Positions 21,374 through 30,622 of a stretch of 64,000 nt of DNA are shown piece by piece (the first letter of the stretch is position 1; each line of letters begins with the position of its first letter). The DNA comes from Dillenia suffruticosa (Eukaryota; Streptophyta; Magnoliopsida; Dilleniales; Dilleniaceae). Where the stretch lies: the NCBI GenBank assembly GCA_033439265.1, contig JAVTVX010000019.1, forward strand, positions 22,470,039 through 22,534,038. Reading direction: 5' to 3'. Position numbers and translations under genes: made by a program. Below the pieces are notes generated by a model, which did not search any database, was not told where the DNA came from, and saw nothing but the letters and a program-made list of their open reading frames with translations.

Positions 21374-22191
21374 CTTTTATTTTTTATATAATAGAAACTA
21401 TATTATGCGACATTTTATGATTGATTCAGTTATAAATATACTATTTCTACATGATGATGATGGTTTGTCTAGGGAAGATGGTGGCCCTCATTCCGTATAA
21501 GGGGGTGGCCCAGTGTATCGAGGGATAGAAAGGTGATGAACATATTGTATGTAATGAAATATTATGTTGATTTATTAATATTATTTTAAAAAACTTATTT
21601 GAGTTTTGTTAATAAAATCTTTATTTTTGTGGTTTAAACTTATGTGTGGATAGTTATTTATTTGTTTGAAATATATATTATATTTAGAGTAATAAGTTAT
21701 TTATGGTTTAAAAGTGATGTGTATATTATATTTGTTCGAATTAATGAATTATTTGGTTTTTGTGATCGGTAGTTATTTGTTTGAAATATGAAATATGGGT
21801 GAAATATTGTGTTTGGGGTTATAATATGGATGTTTGTTAACGTATGTTTGATATTGTGATTGACGGTGACATGATGAACATATTTGGATTTGGTTCGAGT
21901 TCGGAAGTAGGTTTTCTCCTTTTAGCTACGGTGGTGACTCTCTCACCTTTGAGGGCCGGGTCTCTCAGGACCGGTCACCAGCTCCGAAGCACCCTGCTGG
22001 AGGTGGAAAGCTTTCGGGTCGAAGCTGCAATTGGCTGGTCCAGCTTGTTGGTTGAGAAGGGGCTCGGGTTAGTGGATTCCAAGCTGGTTGCAACCCATCC
22101 GAATGGAGGCCAAGCTATGTTTGAGTGTTGGGAATGTCTGGGCCAAGAAGCCTCAGAAATCATCTGGGCCTGCTTACCCTACCCATCCTTA

Positions 22192-23160
22192 TTACTTGGG
22201 CCCAATCTTGAAACAACTCAGGACGTCTCCATTTGTCTCTTCTCTACTCAGCACTCTACTATTATTCAAATGTGTTGGCGCCTCTGCACCTTCCATAATC
22301 TTGGAGATATGAATGTCCAAATTCGTCGCCTCAATTCCCTCCTCCAAACTTCCCAAAAAAGCAAGGCAATTACGCTGTACCCCCTCTACCGAAAACCTTT
22401 GCCCACTGATAGATCTCAATCCTTTCCTTGGTCTCCTCCTCACTTGCATCCAGGGCCCAAACTCACTCTTTGGTTCTTGCTCCGACTCCATAGGAACCTT
22501 AGACTGTTCTACCTCTGCCATTCTTTTATCAACCGCCACACTCAGAGTGTGGGAAAACCCTTGAGACTCCCCACAATTGTCCTTGGAGTGACCAACCCTA
22601 TTGTAACCAAAATAGGATAAATGGATTCCCTCATATTGCACTCGCTGTAATCTCTTACCAATACACAGTTTGGAAATCAATGGTTTCTCCATATCCAATT
22701 CAACAGAAATTCTAGCATATTTACCTCTTGTGGTCATCATGGTGTTTATATCCAGTTTCATAGGCCGGCCAATCTACTTCCCTATCAAGTACAGAACATC
22801 TTCATCAAAAAGTTCAATTGGTAGTTCAAGAAGCTTTGCCCGCACAACCGTCCAGTTGATTTTAGATTTTGATGGTACAAACCAGGGGCACCACTTCATC
22901 GTCATCAAATAGTGCCCCTGAATTACCCAAGGACCTCCCATCGATGCTTTTGAAAAACCAGAACTTTCAGACATCTTGACAAGGTAATATCCGTCCCCCA
23001 TATCTATCATCTCCATTTCCCCCCTCCACTTGCCACATTGATAGAATCTGATTCCTGAGGAAGTGATACCCAACCGTTCTTCGTCATAGTTTCACAATTA
23101 TTGAATTCTTTCATCTTCTATGGGGGAGGCAAAGTTTATCCTCACCAATGGAGACCGATG
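22192..23160 (-). pseudogene. L1-type LINE ORF1 (DUF4283 and CCHC-like region)
   Basis: On the minus strand a frame beginning near 23160 and, after a shift, at 23073 reads GDGYYLVKMSESSGFSKASM, GGPWVIQGHYLMTMKW and LLELPIELFDEDVLYLIGK, the DUF4283 domain of plant L1 ORF1 proteins. It ends in a stop at about 22774. The following frame (22761-22192) continues with MTTRGKYARISVELDMEKPL, VQYEGIHLSYFGYNRVGHSK and DNC. This is the degraded CCHC knuckle region (the first Cys codons changed to Tyr and Asn), followed by a variable Glu/Arg-rich tail. ORF1 binds RNA of the element. No endonuclease or RT of the same element was found downstream, so this is a fragment. The 258-codon plus-strand frame at 21844-22620 is its antisense shadow. 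Confidence 0.78.
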
Positions 23161-25140
23161 GTATGTTTTTTTTTCTTTTTCTTTGATTAGTATCTAGGGT
23201 TTTACCTTATCTAATGCTGATCGATCGTTGCAGTGGTTTCGGTGAGTCTCCCAACACACATGAGGGTTCGATACTCCCAACGAGAGTCGAATCTCGATCA
23301 TGTTCAAAAGTATTTAAATCCACATCCAATTGAGTCAACCCAACCGGCCATTCTATCTTGTCGTTTTCCTTTCATTTTTTTGTTTTGTTTTGTTTTGTTT
23401 TATTTTTTATTTTTTAGTTTCACACTATCAATATTCAAAATTATATTTTGACTAATATAATTCGAATAACTTAAAAAGCAGCTCTCATCCCACTAAGCCT
23501 ACTATTGGTTTTAACTTTTTTGTTGTTATAACGCAGATGATCTGCCTCTTGGACGGAGATTTCCCGGTCATCAACGTCTGCCCCCTTCTTCATTGTCCAT
23601 TATCCCACTTTTCTCTCTAGTTTTTTCTTAATGATCTAGAATTATATAATGTTAACTTCTTATTACTCTACGATCTTCAAAAATTACTCCGCAAGGGACT
23701 ATACTGCAAATTAATGCCTAGTATTGAATATTATCAAATATTATCGAGTATTCACTAAGTATCAACTTACCCATGACTAGCTTTTTTGGGGCAAAGTTCT
23801 CTCAATTAACACATTGATTAACTATCATACAGATTACTTAAAAAGGAGTTTGGTCCTCCAGAACATGGAATAAAATTTTGCCGGATTGGAAATTTTTCAC
23901 AAGTCTCCCTATATATAATTTTTTATACGAAAATTTTGTAATTTTTTATATGATGTAAATATCTGATGATATTCTGAAAATAAGTTTCTTATACCTAAAT
24001 ATATTATTCGACATCTAAAATCCTTTTAACAAATAATGAATTTAATATATTTGCAACGTATTTAATTGTATAAGTTTGTTCATAGTAACCATAAACTAAG
24101 CAATCTTAATAACAATCTTAATTCACATTACAAATCATATTGTTTATGAAATTACATAAATGCCAAAAATACTATATGGTACCACACATGATGCAGGGGA
24201 AGACCAGAAATAGTGTCTTGCTGTAGACGAAGTGCATAAACATCAAAAGATCAGGCAAAAAAATACCAAAAAGGAACGTGATGAAAGCCACTCTGGAATT
24301 GATTGTATTTTGTATATGAAAAAATTTTAAAATCAGGATTGTATTTTGAATATGAAAAATGCATAAAATCAAATTTAAATTCCAACAATACTGCCTGCAA
24401 ACACCCCCTCCCCCCTAAAAAAAAATGAAGGAAGCTTCTCTTAACTTGAGTTACCAACGGGAATCGATTGCCTTGTATCTTTTACTCATACATATTTGGG
24501 GAGTTCATCCCATTTGGTTTTAGAAATTGATTTTTTTGAGTGAAAATTAACTATTAGAATTGATTGTTATCCCGTAGAGTGCCACTAAAATATTTGTAGC
24601 TCTATTATTTCTTACGTTGTCTATTTTAACATGTGAATTTTTAATGAATCTTCAATAATAAAAGAAAAAATCAAACAACTCTATTCACCTAGAATTTAAA
24701 TAATAATCAGTAATTATTGAATGGTAATTTAATGAGTATTAATTTTCATATAAATAGAAAAACTTAAAAACTAATAGTAAAATAAAAGAGATGTATGAGG
24801 GAGGGTTCATTTGAAGAGGTATTGGTGGGCAATACGGGAGAGTGACATGGAATAGAGGACCAACCTGGAAATTTCTATCCAACGAGACACCATAAAATGC
24901 CTATCCAAGAAAGCCAAATCAGCGTCCGCACTATCTAGACTGAAGCAGGGGTGGGAGGGGAATGAGTGGCTCTTCAACCCTTGGCTCTGTTTAATAGATT
25001 ACCAGACCTTGCATTGCAAAAATATCTTCCTTTAATTTTTCTCTCCACTAAATAAATAAATAAACCAAAAAGAAACAAAAATTACAAATATTTCAAGAGA
25101 GAAAAGTGGAAAGAGGTCGAGGAGATTTGGAAGGGGGAAC
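23161..25140. other. AT-rich intergenic region before CURT1B
   Basis: Nothing I can name between the LINE remnant and CURT1B. There are TTTTG repeats at 23377-23420 and a short duplicated TTGTATTTTG-ATATGAAAAA motif (24305 and 24340). Roughly the last 300 bases should include the CURT1B promoter, but no clear TATA box can be picked out. Confidence 0.35.
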
Positions 25141-25148
25141 AGGGGGAG

Positions 25149-25165
25149 AGAGAGAGAGAGAGAGA
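25149..25165 (+). repeat. GA microsatellite touching the CURT1B start codon
   Basis: An AG/GA run ends directly at the ATG, so it lies in the 5'UTR. GA runs of this kind are common in plant 5'UTRs and can bind BBR/BPC proteins; any role here is inferred. Confidence 0.7.
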
Positions 25166-26517
25166 ATGGCGTCAACAGCCTCAACCTGCACACTTCCACT
25201 GTCTTCCTCATCGTCAGCCATTATTGATGGCAAGAGCCCTCACCATCAGCCCCCCGCTGCCTCGCTTCCCACCATCCCTCTTCCCCCTACAGCTCTCCAG
25301 TCAGCTCAGACTCGAACCGCCTCCAAAATCGCTTCCTACTGTGATTCTCTCTCTCTCTCTCTCTCTCTACCGTGCTCTACTCCTACTCTTTCTTCTCGAT
25401 TGTGGATGGTTGGAATGATGATAGCGTCAAATTAATTAACCAAATGTGCTATTAATGCAGGCAGGAAGAATGGCCGCAATTTGGTGGCCATGGCCACCGG
25501 GGAAGCCTCTGCAGAAGTTGCCCCTCCTGAGCTGCCTGAGATTGTCAAGACAATTCAAGAAGCTGTAATATTTTTAATTGATTTTAATTACTTATCTAGC
25601 TAGCTCAACACTCTGCGGTTGGGTTCAATTTTTTTCTTTTTATTTTTTTTCCTAAGCCGGAGTTCCTGTTTTCTGTTGTGTTCAATGATTCAGTGGGATA
25701 AACTTGAAGACAAGTATGCCGTCTCTTCTCTTGCGGCAGCAGTCGCCCTTGCTCTCTGGGGTTCAACTGGAATGATCTCGGTGATTTTATTCGCATTACT
25801 TCGTTCTCTTAGTTTCCATATTCCATTTTTTAAAAATAATTTACTTCTAATGGTATATCTAATTGAGGTGCCTCTGAAGCACGGTTTTAATGTGTAAAAT
25901 CATAACAGGCCATTGATAGAATTCCATTAATCCCTGGTGTTCTGGAGCTTGTTGGCATCGGATACTCTGGGGTAAGTAGGGGGTGCAGTACGTGTCCGTT
26001 GCGTGTGTTCTCTTTCGCTTTCAGGCGTACGTATTAATACATAAACATGTACAACAACCATCTGCCCACCCACTCACAAACAAAAAAAAAAGGCAATGCA
26101 GGGAAACATCAACTTGGGCACACATGAAAATTTACTTCGGAGTAATTATTGCTAAACGCGGGCACACCCAAGATGATGCATTAGAAACTAAGTTGGAAAT
26201 GAGAACAAATAGAAAATGAATTTCTTCTGGAGTCTGGGGCAATGATCTTCTGGCTCTTTCTCACGTACTTCTATTCTTTCTCCCCCTGCAGTGGTTTGCT
26301 TACAGAAATCTGGTTTTTAAACCAGACAGGTACGTGTAAAACACATGTATTATTGCTTTTAATCCAGGGACTAACACAAACATCAGTCAATGTTGATTGA
26401 TCAACAGAATCTTTTTCTTGAAAAACTGGCCCCTTACATGGTTACTGCTACTTTTGCAGGGAAGCTTTGATCACGAAAATCAAGGACACTTTCAATGAGA
26501 TAATTGGGAGCAGCTGA
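25166..26517 (+). CDS. CURT1B: CURVATURE THYLAKOID 1B (CURT1B), six exons
   Basis: CURT1 proteins oligomerise at grana margins and bend thylakoid membranes. Exons 25166-25340, 25461-25564, 25694-25780, 25909-25971, 26292-26329 and 26460-26517 join in phase with GT-AG sites at every intron. They give 525 nt and 174 residues, the same length I recall for Arabidopsis CURT1B. Residues 1 to about 60 are Ser/Thr/Pro-rich and fit a chloroplast transit peptide. ELPEIVKTIQEAWDKLEDKY (83-102) starts the CAAD domain with its amphipathic helix. Membrane helices are about 103-121 (VSSLAAAVALALWGSTGMI) and 132-152 (PGVLELVGIGYSGWFAYRNL). A second amphipathic helix, REALITKIKDTFNEIIGSS, ends the protein. 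No stop or shift was seen, so it is probably functional. AATAAA at 26836-26841 could serve polyadenylation. Confidence 0.93.
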
Positions 26518-27579
26518 AAAGACACACAGAATATTTGCCTTGTCGAAGAAATTACCTCTCCTTACAAATATTTGTGACAAACGTGCTCGAAAATTTAGCC
26601 CCTTCATGGTCCCGTCGGTTTGTGTAAGCTACTAACCAAATTCATTGAACCTCATGTGCACTTTGTCTTAATGGTGCATGTAACTTGGGCATATTAATCT
26701 AGTCAGTTCACTCCTGTTGTATCCTTTATGCCAACAAGACTCTGCAACGGGGACGAGCATTATTATTAAGCTAGAACCTTTGATAATTCTATGTTTCTTG
26801 TGGATTCAAATTATGAAGTGCTCCCAGGACATCTCAATAAAACTAGAAATTTATATAGTAAAAGGCAAATATAAGATGCATATCATTAGTATTTTAATTA
26901 GTACCATTTATGAAAAATTGACATTTTATTGTTAATATTTTAATACATTTTCTATAAAGAGAACAGGCACTACCTCAAAATATAAACGCATGAAACAAAA
27001 TCTATATAAAGAAGAATCAAATCTAAAAAAATTGTTCCTTATGTGACTTCATATTTGAAAGTGTTCTAAGATTGCTTCATTGTTGATGCTATCAAATATC
27101 AAAGCCACTTATTGCTCTTCCGATCGCCCAAAATATTTTTCACAATTTTTATTACAGCAATTTTCATTACACAAAATGCTTTCCAACTTGCCTGTCGCAA
27201 TCGCCTAGATTAATAAATTCAATGCATATTGTGTTTCCAAAATAGTAACTCAGTTTCATAATAAACTAAAAACTCGCTAGTACTCTTTTAATTTTAAAAT
27301 ATATATATAACTATAGAGAATCCAATCACAAAGCAGTAAATTAAAATCTAAATGAAAAAAATAAATTTGAATTATTCTGGACAAAAACTTGAACAACAAG
27401 CTGACTTAAGGTCATCGCCGATGGGACACTTTTTGCGGCCATCACTAATAGGTACCGGCCAATACAATTTATCCCTCAAAATTTTGTATCACTTTTACAT
27501 GATAATCCTTTAAAGTAGTTAATGACCGAATTTTGTATCACCGATAGATACCAAATTTTGTAATGAATCTCATCTTCTC
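26518..27579. other. CURT1B 3' flank and AT-rich spacer
   Basis: This includes the CURT1B 3'UTR (probably to about 26860) and then AT-rich sequence with no gene I can recognise. The last part may be decayed gypsy sequence, since the RT frame at 27580-27798 loses homology abruptly near 27580. Confidence 0.4.
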
Positions 27580-27798
27580 TTCGTCTTTTGGGTTCATACA
27601 AATTTGATTACAGTTAAAATATGTATCCATAAAACTTAAAAGTTGATGATTTAAGGAGTTATCCATAAGTTTATTAATATCGGAGAGTGGATAATTATCT
27701 TTCAGACATATTTTGTTGCAATTAGTGAAGTCGACACATATTTTTCACTTGTCATTCGCTTTTTTTACCATGACTACATTAACCGATCATTCGGGATA
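27580..27798 (-). pseudogene. Ty3/gypsy reverse transcriptase core (left half of a split pol)
   Basis: The minus strand reads YPE*SVNVVMVKKANDK, CVDFTNCNKICLKDNYPLS, then HQLLSFMDTYFNCNQICMNP and KDEEKMRFITKF. This matches gypsy RT, where the usual motifs are YPEWLANVV, DFTDLNKACPKD and the SFLDAYSGYNQI block. It starts exactly where the CACTA element at 27799 begins, in mid-gene. The preceding pol part (protease, RT start) is on the far side of that CACTA at 41526-42490. A stop replaces the Trp of YPEW, and homology ends near 27580 before the YxDD motif. The motif style suggests the Tat/Ogre/Retand group, but this is an inference. Confidence 0.8.
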
Positions 27799-27814
27799 CA
27801 TTACAAAAAAACAC

Positions 27815-28935
27815 GGCTTTTGCGACGAACCTTTGTGACAAACGTTTTTTGTTGCTATTTTGCGACGAATTTAGCGACGAAAATATTTTTCATAGCCATT
27901 TTGCAACGATATTAGCGACGAAAGAAAATTCGTAGTTAACTTAACGATAACTACAAATTCGTTGCTGATTTTGCGATGAAAACGTGTTTCGTCGTAGATT
28001 TTAGCGACGAACAAGTATTTCTTCGCTGATTTCAGCGACGAACAAGTATTTTGTCGCTGATTTCAGCGACGAATATAGTTTTCGTCGCTGAAATAGCGAC
28101 GAATAGCTAGTTTGTCGCTGATTCTACGACGAACACGATTTCGTCGTGGAATTCAACGACGAAGAAGCTTTTCGTCGTAGATTTCAGCGATGAATAAGTG
28201 TTTCGTCGCTGAAATCAGCGACGAGTAAGTGTTTCGTCGCTGAAATCAACGATAACCACAGATTTCGTCGCTGAAATAGCAACGAAAAGAGCTTTTCGTT
28301 GTAGATTCAGCGACGAACAAATAGTGTTCGTCGCTGATTTCAGCGATGAAGAGACGTTTCGTCGCAGATTTCAGCGATGAAAATGCGTTCGTCACTGATT
28401 TCAGCGACAAAACTCGTCGCTGCTTCCAGTGAAGAATGCAGATTTTGTCGCTGAAATAGCAACGAAAAGAGCGTTTCGTTGCAGATTTCAACGACGAATA
28501 GCTGAATCGTCGCTGATTTCAACGACGAAAATGCATTCGTCACTGATTTCAGCGAGGAAACTCGTCGCTGCTTTCAGTGAGGAATACAGATTGCGTCGCT
28601 GAAATAGCAACGAAAAGAGCGTTTCGTCGCAGATTTCAGCGACGAACAGCTGAATCGTCGCTGATTTTAGTGACAAACATACTTGTCGTTGCGGATTTCA
28701 GCGATGAACTTCGTATTCGTCGCTGACTGTAGCGACAACTAGGAATTTGGTCGCTGATTTTAGAAACAAAATTAATATTTGTCGCTGAATTTTAAAATTT
28801 TACCACAAATGAAGCGACAAAATATATATTCGTCCCTGATATGTGCGACGAAACATAGTTCGTGATGAAAAAAATCCGTCGTTAATGCCTTTCAATGAAG
28901 GAAAAGGGATTTTCAGTGATGGATTTTTTCGTCGC
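27815..28935. repeat. CACTA 5' subterminal array of palindromic GCGACGAA repeats
   Basis: Dense GCGACGAA and TTCGTCGC copies form units such as TTCGTCGCTGATTTCAGCGA that are near-palindromes of 20-25 bases. There is also a higher-order layer: the segment CTGAAATAGCAACGAAAAGA recurs at 28271, 28451 and 28599, spacings of 180 and 148. The short minus-strand frames here are repeat artefacts. Confidence 0.88.
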
Positions 28936-29588
28936 TAAAAGTTTGTTTTCTACTAGTGAATTTTCTGCTTCACTTTTAATTTTTAATAAAAATTAGGAAA
29001 TGTTTAAATCTTACATGACATTTTTCCTAATCAAATATAATTATAATTAAATGAAAGTACGTATTTTTATAATTAAGTATTGTAATAGTTAAATGAAACT
29101 GCCGAGAGCGTTGCTAGTGTTGATTTATGCATAATTCTTCATGCATTTCCTCTATATTTGTACGATTTTCCCCTCACGAATGCACCAATTTGTGCTTAAT
29201 GCACTTTGCCTAAAAATAGGAAAGCGAACTCAAAGCTCATGCATTTAGAGCCGAAATACGTGGCAAGGATGCCAAAAGGAAAAGGAAATCAACTAAGGCA
29301 AAGAAGCTGCAACCACGGATGTCTATAGTAACTACTGGTTAGACTAATAAATAATAATAGTAATTAATTGAAATAACAAAAAAATATAATCAGTTAGTTA
29401 GTTAGTAATAGTAATTAATTAAGTAGATAGTTAGTAATTAAAATAATTAAAAAAATATATAAAGATATGAGATGAAAAAATAATAATAGCATGTCATGAA
29501 ATTGATCTTTGAGCATATTTTCTTTTCCGCAGACAAGTACAAAAATAATTTAAAAAAAAAACTTTAAAATAACCTAAAAAGGTAATGA

Positions 29589-29895
29589 TTTCAGCGACGA
29601 ATTTGATTGTCGTCGGAGATTTCAGCGATGAAAACGCAATTCGTCGCAGATTTCAGAGACGAATTAATGTTTCGTCGCTGATTTCAGCAACAAATATAAA
29701 ATTTGTGGTTAACTTAGCGACAAATATATAATTTGTCGCGGATTTTATGGACAAAAATAAAATTTGTTGCTGAATTTAGCGACAAAATTAGTATTTATCG
29801 TTGATTTTGTTGCTAAATTCGTAAATTTGCGACAAAAATAATTTGGTCATTGATTTTAGCAACAAATTCAAATTTGTCATTGATTTCGTCGCAGA
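29589..29895. repeat. Second block of CACTA subterminal repeats
   Basis: The same GCGACGAA / TTCGTCGC type resumes after about 650 bases of unrelated AT-rich sequence (28959-29588). It decays into GCGACAAA / TTTGTCGC forms before the pyrimidine-rich leader at 29900. Confidence 0.85.
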
Positions 29896-29899
29896 ATTT

Positions 29900-30009
29900 T
29901 TTAAATCACTCCCTTCTGCACACAAAATTCCTCTCCCTTTCTTCCCCACTTTCCCATCCCTCTCTTCCCCGCGGTGCGTCTCCCTCTGATTCACGGGTTC
30001 AAGGAGGTA

Positions 30010-30052
<43 letters not shown>

Positions 30053-30058
30053 GATCTG
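29900..30058 (+). promoter_or_regulatory. Pyrimidine-rich leader with CT microsatellite of the CACTA
   Basis: CCTCTCCC/TTCTTCCCC-type sequence is followed by a CT run (about 30010-30050). The minus-strand CACTA has a similar leader at 14905-14940, so this is probably the transcribed 5' leader of the element. The TATA position is not clear. Confidence 0.4.
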
Positions 30059-30118
30059 GCAGCAATGCCGCCGGATCTTGGCGGGGGAGGAGCGCTCCCC
30101 CGGGTTTGTTTCAACAGC

Positions 30119-30563
30119 GGGGGAGGCGCTGCAGTGCCTCCCCCCGCTGAGATCCGGCCACAGAGGCCGGATCTGGGGAGGGGACGGCCCCACCTGCATC
30201 TTCGCAGGCGGGGCAGGCGGGGCAAGGGCAGCGCCCCTCCCCCGACTTTCTGTGATCAGAGGGGGAGGCGCCGCAGCGCCTCCCCCCGTTGAGATCCGGC
30301 CACAGAGGCCGGATTTGGGGAGGGGACGGCCCCGCCCGTATCTTCGCAGGCGGGGCAGGCGGGGGAGGGGCAACGCCCATCCCCCGACTTTCTGTGATCA
30401 GAGGGGGAGGCGCCGTAGCGCCTCCCCCCGCTGAGATCCGGCCATAGAGGCCGGATCTGGGGAGGGGACAGCCCCGCCTGCATCTTCGTAGGCGGGGGAG
30501 TGGTAGCGCCCCTCCCCCGACTTTCTGTGATCAGAGGGGGAGGCGCCGCAGCGCCTCCCCCCT
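30119..30563. repeat. Tandem 142-bp GC-rich triple-hairpin array
   Basis: The anchor hairpin GGGGGAGGCGC-(4 nt)-GCGCCTCCCCC occurs at 30119, 30261, 30403 and 30536, spacings of 142, 142 and 133. The 30119 copy has one change in the right arm; the other three stems are perfect over 11 bp. Each following unit also has a 9-bp stem, GATCCGGCC-(5 nt)-GGCCGGATC (perfect at 30151-30173), and an 11-bp near-perfect stem, GCCCCRCCTGC-ATCTTC-GCAGGCGGGGC (30187-30214 in the first unit). The last unit lacks nine bases. Open frames in all six directions result from the GC content. Confidence 0.9.
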
Positions 30564-30565
30564 AC

Positions 30566-30622
30566 TTCTTTATTTAGAACTATACCGGTTTTCAAGACCG
30601 GAGCCATCAACCACTCGGCCTC
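30566..30622 (-). tRNA. trnS-UGA (fragment): Fragment resembling plastid tRNA-Ser (UGA), not functional
   Basis: The minus strand reads GGCCGAGTGGTTGATGGCTC, then CGGTCTTGAAAACCGGTATA and GTTCTAAATAAAGAA. This is the D arm, the full anticodon stem-loop (CCGGTCTTGAAAACCGG with anticodon TGA) and the start of the long variable arm of chloroplast trnS-UGA. The acceptor stem and T arm are missing, so it cannot be a working tRNA. It directly abuts the GC-rich hairpin array. The plastid origin is from memory of the gene; the nuclear tRNA-Ser differs clearly in the anticodon stem. Confidence 0.72.

Noticed and set aside
25106..25165. Longer CURT1B starting at an upstream in-frame ATG
   Set aside because: The extra residues come from GA repeats and are Arg/Glu-rich, unlike a transit peptide. 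The ATG at 25166 gives the usual 174-residue protein.
28246..28676. Minus-strand frames repeating EISDE and KSATKR-like words
   Set aside because: Direct translation of the palindromic subterminal repeats, not a repeat protein.
27799..28958. A separate 1.16-kb non-autonomous CACTA
   Set aside because: The ends CATTACAAAAAAACACGG and CACTAGTAGAAAAC are not a good pair and the flanks (ATA and AAT) do not match. The gypsy flanks and ATA duplication show 27799 pairs with 41525.
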